This document shows, one piece after another, positions 11,271-22,519 of a stretch of DNA of 64,000 nucleotides. The DNA lies in NCBI RefSeq assembly GCF_027409185.1, contig NC_084475.1, forward strand, positions 16,078,130 through 16,142,129, in the 5' to 3' direction. Position numbers and translations under genes: made by a program. The stretch comes from Cynocephalus volans (lineage: Eukaryota; Chordata; Mammalia; Dermoptera; Cynocephalidae). The first letter of the stretch is position 1; each line of letters starts with the position of its first letter. The notes under the pieces are model-generated. The model was not told the DNA's origin, ran no database searches, and saw only the letters and a program-made list of their open reading frames with translations.

Positions 11271-12815
11271 GACTGAGGAGGAGTAACCAGAGAGGTGAGA
11301 GGAGAACCAGAAGAGAGTGGTGATACGGAGGCCAGCAGAAGAAAGTATTTCTAAGAGGAAGAGGAGTGGGCCAAGGACAGATGTTTATGTTCCAGGAAGC
11401 ATGTCTGTTACCACAGTCCTGACAATTCGCCGACAGAGTGTTCCTCTGCACGATGTTTACTGTTTCTTTAATGCTCCCCATCCTGTTTTGACCAACATGT
11501 CTCCTTAGGTCGATGAACCAGTGTTCCATTGGACTGGGAGGAAGGTAGCTCCCTTTTATTAACACACCTATCCAGTTAGGTCAACCCAGTTTGAAAGGAC
11601 CCTGTGACAGCTATGTAAGTGGAGTTTAGATACAGCAGGGGGTTTCCTCGGCCTTTTTAGGTCTAGACATCATTCACTTAAACCCCATTCGAAAGACATC
11701 TCTGTAGGATCTTACGTTCCTTATCCAGCAGCACTGACTGAGGTGTGAAACATACAAACCATTCACACAAGGTGTCTATATATGTAGGTATCTCTATAAT
11801 AGTGTTGGGGACAATGCTGGGATTTATGTCATAGAGACACGAACAGCTTTAAATTCAATGTCAGGGTACTTTTTTCCCTAAGAGTCCTCTGCTATTTCCA
11901 CAGTTCAGGCTCCAATTTCCCTCCACATTGCTCAGCCTTCCTCTCTGCTCCTTCCTCTTTCTCTTCCAATTACAAATTTTGGGTTCATTTTTTCACTGAA
12001 GAGCATTTGGGCTCATTCTCTTACTGTCTTGGTGTGTGCAGACCTAGGCCCTGGGTCTCATCTTTCCTCAAGACATTTACCAATTATTTTCCTAAACAAA
12101 GATAGTTTCCTCCCCAGGAGGACTTCTAGAGCTCTGTTAGGGGACAAACGTACATATAAACAATTATGCTGATCATCTGTGAGAAATTTTAGAGGTAGTA
12201 AGTCTTGCTCTCAAAGAGTTTAAGATGTAGTTAATGAAGTTATATGTAGACCTCAAATGCTATGAAGCAGGACAAAATTGAGTCCAGAATGCCAGGCAGA
12301 GAAGACTAGGGTTGGTATTTGGGAAAGAAAGTGCCAGAGAAGGTTCCAGGGGGTGGCGGGTGGGGAGTAGGTCTGCGCCTGGGCCCCACAGCTGCCTGCC
12401 TGTCTCTGTTGGCTCCTCTTTCTAGTCTGTCTTCTACAAATTCACCTTTCTTCCTCTCAAACCTATCTCATTTTTCTACTTAAAAATGTTGGGGGAGCGG
12501 GTGTTCTCCCCCAGCATTATCTTCAGACAATTCATCGCTTTCCCAGCTCCTTAGACAATGGTCGTGATCTCCTCTCACACCACTTACTGCTGCAGCCCTA
12601 CACCAGCCCGTCCGACCATGACAGGCAGTGAAGTACAGCTTCTGCTCCGGAAGCTTACAATGGCTGCTGTGCGGCATGCTGAAGACCTCGGTGTCTGTGA
12701 GCATGCTCGAACACTACAGTTTTCAGTATTTCTGGAAAGCAAATAAAATAGAGGCCTCTGGTATGTGCAATCCTAAAGATCAGTAAGATGAATACACTCG
12801 AGGTGTTTGACCTAC
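11271..12815. other. intergenic stretch, no gene recognised
   Basis: No supported exon or gene. Short frames exist on both strands but none shows a known domain. Confidence 0.4.
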
Positions 12816-12826
12816 AGCCGGAAGGG

Positions 12827-13045
12827 TTTCTCAACATCTGTTCCATTGACCTTTTGGACCAGATAATTCTTTGCTCTGGGGCAGTCTTGTGAGTTCTAGG
12901 ATGTTTAGCAACATTTCTGGCCTCTATACATTAGGTGCCAAAAAGCAGCACACCCTTCTCCTTCCCCGTCCTTCGTGACCACTAGAAATGTCTCCAGACA
13001 TTGCCAAATGTCCCTGGGAGGCAAAATCACTCCCAGTTGAGAGAC
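12827..13045 (+). repeat. MER5A-like hAT-Charlie DNA transposon remnant
   Basis: Recognisable MER5A order: GTTTCTCAACATCTGTTCCA, GGACCAGATAATTCTTTGCT, TAGGATGTTTAGCAACATTT, AATGTCTCCAGACATTGCCA and CCCAGTTGAGAGAC. It is a nonautonomous relic without transposase. The orientation label is arbitrary because the ends are inverted repeats. Confidence 0.85.
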
Positions 13046-13051
13046 AGAGAC

Positions 13052-13092
13052 CGTGTGTGGGGGTGTGTGTGTGTGTGTATGTGTGTGTGTAT
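13052..13092. repeat. (GT)n microsatellite
   Basis: An interrupted GT/TGTA run. Confidence 0.9.
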
Positions 13093-13535
13093 AAACTTTG
13101 CTGAGGTAAAATTTAAATACACTAAAGCATACAGACTTTAAGTATATAGTTGGATGAGTTTCAATAAATATATAAACCTATGTAACTCTCACCCTCATCA
13201 AGATATGGAACGTTTCCTTCAAACAACCCCCTAGCCACCAAAGTTCCTTGATCCCCGTTTGCAGTCAGTCCTCGCCCATCCCCAAATCTCTCTCTTCAAA
13301 GATGATATGAATGTAGTCATAAGGTAAGAAATCTTTTATGTCTGGCTTCTTCCCTTCAGCACAATGTCTGTGCGATTCATTTATGCTGTGATATATATCA
13401 GTGGTTCAATTATTTTTATTGCTGAATAATATTCCCTTGTATGGATATATGACCACTGGTTTATTCGTCCTCCTGTTGATGGACCTGTGAGTTATTTCCC
13501 GTTTGGGGCTGTTATGAACAGTCTTTGGGTGGCCA
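13093..13535 (-). repeat. old L1 3' fragment
   Basis: Reads as reverse-complement L1 3' sequence: CTGAGGTAAAATTTAAATAC, TGAGTTTCAATAAATATATA, TTTTATTGCTGAATAATATT, and TGATGGACCTGTGAGTTATT. Confidence 0.75.
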
Positions 13536-14233
13536 TTCATTGTTACCCAGATATTTAAATTTTGCAAAGGGCATGCAGACAGTGGTGTCGAGGACGCTTG
13601 CATTGTTTTGTAAAGTTGTTCCCTCTCTTTTCTTGGAGCAGCTTCTCCTAAAAATACCACCCACAACTTAGAGGGAAAAGGCTCTTGCCAACATAGGGAC
13701 TGCCCATTTGAGAATCGACAGCTCAGATACTTTCACCAGGTCTCACATTCCAGTTATCCTCAGTCACAACCTAAGTGCCAGCCCCTGTCATCAACTCCTT
13801 TTCACAACCTCTGGGCCATTTCCTGGTAGCATGTTCCTCCACCGCTATCTCCCTCCAAACCATCCCCCTGCGCTATCTGAAAGCTGTTTGTTTCTTTGTG
13901 AAGAAAATCTCCAACAGTGTCAACATCTTCAAAGGACCATCTTATCATCTCCTTCCTTTACCTGAGAAGTGGCTTTCCCACGAAGAGGCCACTTCTCCTG
14001 CAGCTCTTGAGTGGAGGGAACACTTCTCTCAAACCGAGGGAAGTACTTTGGGATTGGGAAGCAGCAGCATTGCTTTTGTGGCTCTTTCTAGACAATTCTA
14101 CTTCCTTTCTCATGAAAACTCCCCTTTCTCATGCCATCTGGCAATAATCTGTGACTGCACATCTTAAACACTGCTCCAAGTCCTACCGTGACCCTGTATG
14201 GAGAACCTATCCAATAGCTCAGCCACTGAGATT
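13536..14233. other. intergenic stretch, no gene recognised
   Basis: A 130-codon open frame runs through 13775-14167 but has no domain or family resemblance I recognise. I treat the interval as noncoding. Confidence 0.4.
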
Positions 14234-14246
14234 CTTGACCTCTTCC

Positions 14247-14420
14247 TTGTTTTTTTTTTTTTTTTTTTTTTATGACCGGTAAGGGGATCTTAACCCTTGA
14301 CTTGGTGGTGTCAGCACCATGCTCAGCCAGTGAGCTAACCGGCCGTCCCTATATGGGATCCGAACCCGCAGCCTTGGTGTTATCAGCACCACATTCTCCC
14401 GAGTGAGCCACGGGCCAGCC
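14247..14420 (-). repeat. tRNA-Ile-derived SINE, dimer
   Basis: Reversed dimer with a long T run, ATGACCGGTAAGGGGATCTT, and the end GAGCCACGGGCCAGCC. A perfect 13-bp duplication, CTTGACCTCTTCC at 14234-14246 and 14421-14433, flanks it. Confidence 0.92.
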
Positions 14421-14738
14421 CTTGACCTCTTCCATGTTAAGGATCCCTAATGTCCATGTTATTTCAGCCCCTGACTCCTGTGGCCACATCCTAGATTTTG
14501 TCATTACTTGAATAAATAAATTAAAAAAAAATACATTTATGGAGTTGAGACATACCAAGCCCCTACCCAAATTGCAAAAGATTATATCCTACTCTGCTTA
14601 CAGATTCAAGGTATTGGCCATAAGATCCTGCAAGAGGAAAGGCCATGCTGAGAAAACACATGGTTCAAAAAAATTTCTAATAAAGTCCGGAAGGGTTGTA
14701 AGAATTGTCCAGAGAATTCACAGGTAGGGGCTGAATTA

Positions 14739-14899
14739 TATGGGGGTACTTCAAAAAGTTCCTAGAAAAATGGAATTAAAAAAAGACAAACCTGGGAGCC
14801 TGCTGGTTAGCTCAATTAGAGCATGGTGCTGATTACACCAAGATCCAGGGTTTGATCACTGTAAAAATCTTTCTTTGAACTTTTTGAAGATCCCTCGTA
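14739..14899. mobile_element. mariner-type nonautonomous DNA transposon with a SINE inside
   Basis: Inverted termini are visible: left TATGGGGGTACTTCAAAAAG, right (reverse complement) TACGAGGGATCTTCAAAAAG, each continuing TTC. Both ends sit at TA dinucleotides, as expected for Tc1/mariner. The sequence resembles the MARNA-type family. A SINE monomer (about 14795-14868) occupies most of the interior. No transposase remains. Confidence 0.7.
14795..14868 (+). repeat. tRNA-Ile-derived SINE, monomer, diverged
   Basis: Core CTGCTGGTTAGCTCAATTAG, CATGGTGCTGATTACACCAA and CCAGGGTTTGATCACTG match the SINE family. It is nested in a mariner-like element. Confidence 0.75.
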
Positions 14900-15224
14900 T
14901 TCCCAAACTCCAGAGCAAAATCATTCACAGCCTGCTGTATATACAGTAACACTCAGAGTTGGCAGAGAGTACAACATGCAGTAAAGCAGATGTTTGTGCA
15001 AATACACATTCCTATCTCTAACTACCCCAACCCTCAGCACTCCCCGTCTACTACACCCCCCCTGGCTTATTTTTTGTATACCACTCATCACCTGACATCC
15101 TAACAATTTTAGTTACTTATTTATTGTCTGTCAGCAACTCCCCCTCCAGCAACCCCCCTCTTCCCACTAAAATGTGAGCTCCATGAAGGGAAGGATTTTT
15201 ATCTGCAATGAATGAACAAGTGTT

Positions 15225-15321
15225 GGGCCGGCCCGTGGCTCACTCGGTAGAGTGCAGTGCTGATAACACCAAGGCCACGGGTTCGGATCCTATATAGGTA
15301 AAAAAAAAAAAAAAAAAAATA
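15225..15321 (+). repeat. tRNA-Ile-derived SINE, monomeric form of the dimer's first unit
   Basis: Begins GGGCCGGCCCGTGGCTCAC and stops after GGATCCTATATAGGT in a pure A tail, so only the first unit of the dimer is present. A perfect 15-bp duplication, GAATGAACAAGTGTT at 15210-15224 and 15322-15336, flanks it. Confidence 0.92.
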
Positions 15322-15336
15322 GAATGAACAAGTGTT

Positions 15337-16250
15337 TGTTGCTGTATCCACCCCACCCTCATCCCACCAGAGCTTTGGGATTATTTCCTAAAGTTGTATT
15401 ACCATAAAAAGAAATAAAACAAAGAGTTGATCATTTCATGGTTTTTATTACCTGCTGTCAGAATGCCCAGCAAAGATATTGCAACACCGTACACTAAAAT
15501 CAATAAGCATTGTATAAATACAAGTTTCACCATGGCCTCAGCATTATTAAATTTTATAATTTTCAATACTGAATAGGTCAGAAATGATACTTCTGTGTAC
15601 TTTTCAATTTAATGTTCTTTGCTTATTAGTGATATTAAAACTTTTCCCCAAACAACCAATTCCTTGTATTTGGCTTCTTCTTGTGTAAACTGTCTACTCA
15701 CATACTTTGATCATTTGGTTCACCCCTTCAAAGAGCCTGGAAATGGCTGTAGGTTGGTCTGAAACTTCGGCTGCAACAACAATAGATAACGTATCAGCCA
15801 TTCGCAGCCTGTGGATCCTGACATTGCTATTTCTGGCAGGGGACTCTAATTCTGATTGTAGTGTTTAGCTCAATTAAATTAAAAGAATTTCAGCCCAGGG
15901 GTCTTGAACCGTCACCATTTATTTCTTTCCGGTCACCTTTAAACAAATGATTAGTTGAAAAAGATGGCGCAATGACAAGGATGCTCAAGTGGGAGGTGAG
16001 AGGAGCTTGTCTCTGCTTGTTTGTGATTCAGTGTATCACTCCTTGCTCAAAAACCTGAATCAGTCCTGCTGAATCACTAACGTTTTCTGACTCACTTCTC
16101 ATATCTCCATCTAGATGAAGTATTATAGATAAACAAAAATGTTTTCTGGATGATGCTTTTTCCAGTATTTTGCTCTGAATTAGTCCTTTTTAGGTACCCT
16201 GGAGCTAGACAGAGGTAGCTTCTATCATTATAACTGAGATCATATGAGGT
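15337..16250. other. intergenic stretch, no gene recognised
   Basis: AT-rich sequence with no supported exon. Confidence 0.4.
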
Positions 16251-16254
16251 CCAG

Positions 16255-17075
16255 GGTGTAGAAATAGAGTTTTCCTTGCCTCTTTCTCCCTAAACCTCAA
16301 GTCCAATCAACCACTAAATTTTGCTGATTCTACCTGCTAAATATCTCTTGAACACATCTACTTCCTGCCACTCAGGCTGCTGTCACCTTAGCACAGGGCT
16401 CAGGTCACTCAGACAACTGCAAAGCCTCCTATCTAGGCTTTTCAAAGTTACTCTTGCTTCTCTGCAATCCATTCTCTCCTCAGCAGCTAGACTGAGTATT
16501 TTTATAAGTGCCAATCACATCATGGCACTCTTTCACTTGAAACCCTCCCCTTGTTTTTCAGTGTCCTCAGAATAAAGCTCAAAATCCTTGACGTGGTACA
16601 GAAGACCCCACATGCTGCCTTCTGACTTCTCTAGCCTTGACTCTCCCTTGGCGCTCTCCTTTACCGCTCCCGTCTTGTTGGAATCCTCTTTAGTTTTTCA
16701 CACTCATACCCTTCCTTGTGGCCTTTGTACATGTTGTCCCCTCTATCTGGAATGTTTTCCTCTTCTCTTTTGCCTGGCTAACTTGTAGTTATCCTTCAGA
16801 TTTCAGCAGAAACATCACTTCTTCTGAAAGCCTGCCCTAGCAGGTGAAGTAATTAGGTCAGAATCCCCTTACAGATGCTTGTTTGCAGCGATTTGCACAC
16901 TTGTGATGATGTAAGTATTTAAGGGCTTGTCTCCTCCACTGGAATATTAGCGACCTGAGGGAAGGGATCCTCTAAATTTTGTTCCCCACTGTATGTCCAG
17001 CATTCAGCCCCATGCTGGCACATACAAAGGACTCAGTGAATATGTGCTGACCAATTGGCAGGTGGGCTAACAAAG
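16255..17075 (+). repeat. LINE-2 (L2) 3' region
   Basis: Several hallmark L2 phrases occur in order: CTCAGAATAAAGCTCAAAAT, TGCTGCCTTCTGACTTCTCT, TGGCCTTTGTACATGTTGTC, TCATACCCTTCCTTGTGGCC, TTCAGCAGAAACATCACTTC, and GTATGTCCAGCATTCAG near the end. The open frames across it are decayed L2, not host genes. Confidence 0.75.
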
Positions 17076-18010
17076 CATCACTTTGCTAATCAGTTTGAAA
17101 AGGGTTTATCCAGGCTGATTTAACAACATTTGAAATATGAATCTTAAAGCCATGTGACATTGACTATTTCAGCTGTATCTTGTAAATATTCCACAGGGTC
17201 ACAAAATGAAGGAAGCAGTAATTCTCTGTTTACTGTAACAGCTGAGGAGAAGTCACTGGGTGTCACTTCACTGGCTAGTATAACAGAGACATAACATCAC
17301 TGAAGGGGATCCTCCTGCTGGTTGATTCATTAGCTCTGTGGCCGAGGAGTGTCACACAGACCAGGTCATCTGATGTTGAAGCTCTTCCCCTCTTCCTCCT
17401 CCTCCTTCCAGTCTTTGTTTCTTCTCTTCTCCTTCTCTTTTTCCTTTACATTCCTACCTCCTCCTTCTTTTGTTTTAAGGAGAGAGAACTATGAGTGTTT
17501 ATATAGCTAGAGGGAAGATCCAATGGAAAGGAAGGAACTAAAGAGGCTAGAGTGAAGATAATTTGGAACCAGTCTCTACACAGAATCATATACAAAGAAA
17601 CATAATTAGGCATCCAAAAATAATTGCAAAGTAACTTCAAATCTTATTGTAGTCTCTTGAGAAAAATACTAAAGGGGGAATTACACAAATAATTTACAAG
17701 AAACCTTCTTAAAAACCTTCTCTTCATTTCTCTTTCCTTCATCTAACTGGTGAGGAGAATTCTGTCTCTACCTGTTAGGCTCCCAGATAGCTGTACAGTA
17801 TCAGAATAATAAAATAAATGTATATCATCTATTCAGCCAAAGTATTTCTCACTCTGCCCTAAAGCTTTTATTTTACCCTCCCTCCAAACATCCTCCAACT
17901 CTTCCCTAACCGAGACCCTCCTGGTTCTTATCAATTCACTCTTCTCCTTGCCCTTTTTAATTTTTTCATTTAATTTTTATTTTTTTGCAGCTGGCTGCCT
18001 GCTTTCTTTT
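17076..18010. other. intergenic stretch, no gene recognised
   Basis: Includes a pyrimidine-rich tract at 17380-17480. No coding or repeat assignment that I can support. Confidence 0.4.
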
Positions 18011-18024
18011 AAAATGCATCTTCT

Positions 18025-18200
18025 GGGGCCGGCCTGTGGCTCACTCAGGCAAGTGCGGTGCTGATAACACCAAGGCCACGGGTTTGGATCCCTATATAGG
18101 GATGGCCGGTTAGCTCACTTGGGAGAGCGTGGTGCTGACAACACCAAGCCAAGGGTTAAGATCCCCTTACCGGTCATCTTTAAAAAAAAAATAAATAAAT
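18025..18200 (+). repeat. tRNA-Ile-derived SINE, dimer
   Basis: Two-unit copy, GGGGCCGGCCTGTGGCTCAC then GGATGGCCGGTTAGCTCACT, ending in an (AAAT)n tail. A perfect 14-bp duplication, AAAATGCATCTTCT at 18011-18024 and 18201-18214, flanks it. Confidence 0.92.
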
Positions 18201-18214
18201 AAAATGCATCTTCT

Positions 18215-18600
18215 CTCCTCTGCTGGTAGCTGCCCATCCTGTCTGAAGTAAGTCAAATAACTCAAGGCTCACCTTTCTCAGTCCTACCTTTCACCTCCTA
18301 TTCCTGATACTGTGCAATGATCTGGAACCTAACAGGCACTGACAGAATCCTCCTTAGCAGGCGGGAGGAGGGAAAGAGACTGTGGATACTCATGTACTAT
18401 TAATATTACTTTCCTGTCGAAGATATAAAACAATGTGGTAAGTGAGATGGTATAGTTATCCATGGGGAATTATGAGAAAACAGAGCAGGAACAAGCCAAC
18501 CTGATCTTAAAGGATGATAAGTTAGCCAGGAAGAAAGGAGGTGGGAAGGGCATTTCAGGCACAGAGAACAGCATCAGCTAAAGCATTAAGAGGGGAAATA
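18215..18600. other. intergenic stretch, nothing recognised
   Basis: No exon or clear repeat; parts from about 18540 onward have the purine-rich look of old L2 sequence. Confidence 0.35.
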
Positions 18601-18694
18601 GGGTTGGCTGGTTAGCTCATTTGGGAGAGCATGGTGCTGATAACATCAAGGTCAAGGATTTGGATCCCTGTACCGCCGCCCCCCCCCCCAAAAT
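18601..18694 (+). repeat. tRNA-Ile-derived SINE, monomer
   Basis: GGGTTGGCTGGTTAGCTCAT, CTGATAACATCAAGG and GGATCCCTGTACC are followed by a C-rich linker and a short A tail. Confidence 0.82.
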
Positions 18695-19821
18695 AGTATG
18701 CGTGGCTGGAGGGGAAGGGACTGAGAACATAGAAGGGGAAAGGAGAAGGATCTCTTCCTTGCAGGAATGTTGAGAGGGAAAGATAAGTAGATAAAGTAGA
18801 TGAGAAATCTCCACTGGAAGGTCTTGGTTCTCATCAGGGTTATCTTGGTAGAGTGAGACAGGGGAGGCTTCAGAAAAATGAAGAAGGATTGGTATAGCTG
18901 TTTGAGGTTGCTAGACCACCAACAAGACATGGCTAAAGGGACCTCAGCCTCAAGAAAGCTAGCCAGGGTAAAGTTAGAGCAAGTGCATTGGCATGTTCTG
19001 GCTTCAGTGACTCAATTTATCCCTTCAGCAAAGTTTTATGGCTGAGGGGACTGACAGAGGGGGCAGTCAGCGGGGTGAAGGAATGGTGTGTAGCCCCTGA
19101 AAATGGCATGTACTCAGTTCAAGCTCCTTGAGTGATATTCATAAAGCCCAATGGAGAAGAGAAATAAGGGTGGCCAGAGGGGACTGAAGGCCAGGATGAC
19201 TATGCTACATTTGTTAATCTTCCAAAGGCAGTCATGTAGATCTTACAGGATGATGCAAAATGACATAAGATATAGGCAACCGACTAGTTCAATTCAACAA
19301 ACGTTTAATGGATACAAGGCACCAAGTAAGGTGCTGTGGACATTGCCAGGATAAGCCAGCTTCCTTCAGGGAGTGTGAGGGCTTACAAAAATAACAATGC
19401 TGTACAAAGCATGCTTTTGTAAAGGCGGCAATGGAGACACAAAGAAGACACAACATTATATAGAAATTCAATGACCAAAAGTCAGGGAAGGTGTTTGTGA
19501 AGGTAGTGTTTGATGCAGACCTTTAGGATAGGCATGTTTGAATGTTGACTTTATTGGTAGGAAAGAACCTTCAAAGCACAGAGAGCCATTTGGGCAAAGG
19601 AGCAGAGGCGGAAAGGGCTCCAACACATTTAAGGGATGGTAGTGAATCTACGTGGCTGCAGGAGTATTTGGCCTTGGGGGAGTTAGGCCTGGAAATGTAC
19701 GCCTGAGTCAATTCATAATGGGCTTTGAATGTCAGGAGAAATTTGTACTTGTCTATTTGTAAAGATAAACTGCGGAAGATATTTGTGTGCAGGAAAGTGA
19801 CATAATTCTACTGGTGTTTTG
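18695..19821. other. intergenic stretch with L2-like remnants
   Basis: The segment from about 19280 to 19500 (CAACAAACGTTTAATGGATA, CAGGGAGTGTGAGGGCTTAC) resembles diverged L2. No gene recognised. Confidence 0.45.
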
Positions 19822-19944
19822 TTGTTGTTGTTGTTTACTTTTTTTATTATTATTTTTTGCAGCTGGCAGGTACTGGGATCTGAACCCTTGACTTTGGTGT
19901 TATCAGCACGATGGTCTCCCAAGTAAGCTAACCCACCAGCCCCC
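19822..19944 (-). repeat. tRNA-Ile-derived SINE, monomer
   Basis: Reversed monomer: a T/A-rich tail, GCAGCTGGCAGGTACTGGG, GGTGTTATCAGCACGATGG and AGCTAACCCACCAGCCCC. The flanks CTACTGGTGTTTT (19809-19821) and CTACTGCTGTTTT (19947-19959) look like a one-mismatch target duplication. Confidence 0.88.
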
Positions 19945-19959
19945 AACTACTGCTGTTTT

Positions 19960-20549
19960 AGGCAACAGCTAAACTGGTTCAAACACACAAGATTAGATAC
20001 TAAAATGGCATCCTCCTGTCCAGCTGAGAAAGAGGAATTTTAATTACATAATTAAATTCATTAATGGGGAGAAGGGGCTCTTACTTCCCAGGGCCAACCA
20101 TGCCCTTTTCTAATTTTATAAACTTTTTTTTTTTTTTTTTTTAAACGAGACTTCCAGACTTAGATCTCTGGGAAAACAGAAGTAAATACTGACACAGGCT
20201 TGCTTTGTTTTCCCAAGAGAGGTCTCCCAGGCGATTTCTCTAATTATCTTGAAAATTTTTACTTGTGTTTCCCTTTAGATTCAGCCAGGCTGAGGGGAAA
20301 ACTGCAGTATTGCCTTAGATTCTCCAGCTTTGGTTTGGACGAAATATTAGTCCTGAGGAACTCCCTCCAAGGTTTCTGAGCAAGGCGTCTTATAGGCATT
20401 TGTTCCCAGCAACAGGGAGGGAGCTTAGAAGAAAGTAGGAGACCGGGTGCCCTGCAAAGGGCTTATTAAAAAAAGAAATTTAAAAAGGGGGGTGGATTTA
20501 CCTGTCCATCTCTTTAGGACAATTCCGTAGGAAAATTAATCTGGACAAA
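19960..20549. other. upstream flank of the TMEM94 promoter
   Basis: Unique-looking sequence leading into the GC-rich promoter. I see no exon. Confidence 0.4.
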
Positions 20550-21450
20550 AGCCGTGCCCTCGCCTCTGGTCAGAGTCTCTCTGGACCAGAAAGCGCCTGA
20601 ACATGACGCCTAGAAGGACAGTAGCTCTGGGCTCACCCGCCGCCATCAGTTGACACACAATTCCGCCAGCCTCACAGAGGGGCGGATGTAGCTACAGCCT
20701 AGCGCGCCCCGTAGCCAATAAGAAGCAAGAATTCCCCGCCTGTCTCGGATTTCGACCAATCGGTATCAGAATTTGAGGTTGCTTCCTGGCGCCTCCGTTG
20801 CCGGAAGGGAGGCAAGCCCCTTGAGAGTTGCCAGTAACAAACATGGCTGCGACCCCCTGGAGGAGGGGACGTGAAGTGAGGAGGGGGTTGGGAGGGGAGA
20901 GGACGCGGTAAAGGAAGACTGGCCCCCGGGCCCCGGTAAGTACCAGAAGGCCCGTGGCCCGAAAGTGGGGAGCAAAGAGGCGTGGGGCTCGGCCTTTCGC
21001 GTCCTCTGGATTCTTGATCGAGGCGAGGAGAGGTTGGGGTCTGCACCCACAGAATGGCCTCAGGGGAACTCTCCTCAGGGGCCGTCAAGGGACTGGCTCT
21101 TGCCTCCAGCTCTTGGCCTTTTCCTTCCCCCACGTCCTCAGACGCCGGCGCTCGGCCCTAGCGTGGCTTCGTGTGGGTCCCTCGTCAGAAATAAAGCCTC
21201 CCGCCAACGAAGATTCCCGGCCCCAGGTTTGTCGCTGCTGGGCCCTGGCCCGGAGGGCTCCCCGCGCCGCTGGCATGCGTATTCATAGGCCTCTGGGGGT
21301 CCCCATCCAAAATAAGGACCGTCGTCTCGCCTGAGCGCGCTGCGCTGCTGTCCGAGGCGCTGGTGCCGACCGCGTCCCTTGTCCCCGGAGGGACGGAGCT
21401 GGCCGAGGGGCTTCTCGCAACCTTGAGCTGCGATGTTGCAGTTTGCAGCG
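20550..21450 (+). promoter_or_regulatory. TMEM94: CpG-rich TMEM94 promoter
   Basis: Base composition turns GC-rich with many CpGs. Two CCAAT boxes lie at 20715-20719 and 20756-20760. ETS-type cores occur at about 20783 (CTTCCTGG) and 20801 (CCGGAAGG). A YY1-like ACATGGCTGC is at 20841-20850. There is no obvious TATA box. CCAAT, ETS and YY1 sites with no TATA box are typical of constitutive CpG-island promoters. It is followed by a good splice donor at 20936, consistent with a noncoding first exon. Confidence 0.75.
20815..20935 (+). other. TMEM94: TMEM94 noncoding exon 1 (5' boundary approximate)
   Basis: The exon ends at CCCCG|GTAAGT (donor at 20936). The start is guessed from the promoter elements just upstream. 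A 22-codon upstream open frame, ATG at 20843 to TAA at 20911, lies within it and begins in the YY1-like site, a position where TATA-less transcripts often begin. Confidence 0.55.
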
Positions 21451-21944
21451 TGGTTTTTTTTTTTTTTTTTTTTTCTTTTCTTTTCTTCCATCTTTCAAGA
21501 ATGATTTGAAGACGCCTCAGACCCAACCACAGGATTCACAATACTTGCCATCCTGTAAACTGATTTCCGGGCTGTGCCCTCGTTCCTCTGCCGCACGCCC
21601 CTAAAACCCAGTTCTCACAGTCCCGTGGGTGCCACGGTGTGAGCCCCCTGCCCGGTGCCTAGTGCCCGTTGCAAGCAAAGCCCTGCTCTTCTTTCATTGG
21701 TGTGTCACCGCGCGCTGCACTTTGGCGTACTCATTGATTTGGTCACGTGCTGCTACATCCCACCTTCTCTTCCAAGTTTTTCTGTGGCTCTTGGGGAAAA
21801 AAAGGAGGGAGCTCTGTACTGAATCTGTTTTCCTTCTAGTATGTGGTTTTGTGCATTGAAGGGGTGACAGTTTTCTCACGCTTTATCCACGGCTCTGCTT
21901 TAACGACATAGTTCACTTGTTCCCAGAAGATGGAAGTGGGGACA

Positions 21945-22215
21945 GGGGAGTTGTAACGTTTTCATTTTACAGATGTGGAGGGTGTTTGCAGTCAAAAGGT
22001 CAAGGCTGGGGTCACCTAGAACCAGACTGGAATCCTGAAGTCCAGATTCTTGAGTTCTTTATTCAGTAGAGCCAATTGTTTCCTAGGTGTGATCTGAGGA
22101 AACCAGTTCCCTAACTTCTCTGAGCCTCTTGCAGGGTGGCTGTGAGCATAGATGAGATGGCATGTATACGATTCCTAGCATGCTGTCTAGCACTTACTAG
22201 GTTCTTAATGCATTT
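21945..22215. repeat. two adjacent MIR fragments
   Basis: TTTTACAGATGTGGAGGGTG and AACCAGACTGGAATCC read as a reverse MIR. From 22080, TTCCCTAACTTCTCTGAGCC and AGCATGCTGTCTAGCACTTA read as a forward MIR. Confidence 0.65.
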
Positions 22216-22408
22216 TTGCATTCATCAATTTTAAGTCACCATCAGATAGTTCATTATCTGGTTTCTTGTATTAATATTTATTGTGATCTCTCTCTGTAAT
22301 ATGGGGGCATAGATTGTTTCAGTGATTTTCAGTTGAGAGGGCAGGGAGTACAGAGTCAGGAGCAAGGTGAGACTCTTCCTTGTTTTTTTGTGTCTAGAGA
22401 TGTTTTTG

Positions 22409-22519
22409 TCAAAAAAAGAATTTTTTTTTTTTTTGTGGTTGGCCGGCATGGGGATCTGAACCCTTGACCTTGGTGTCATCAGTACCATGCTCTAACCAGG
22501 TGATCTAACCAGCCATCCC
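22409..22519 (-). repeat. tRNA-Ile-derived SINE, monomer
   Basis: Reversed monomer: a T run, GTGGTTGGCCGGCATGGGG, GACCTTGGTGTCATCAGTAC, and ATCTAACCAGCC. The flanks CTAGAGATGTTTTT and TTTAGAGATGTTTTT look like a near-perfect duplication. Confidence 0.87.
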
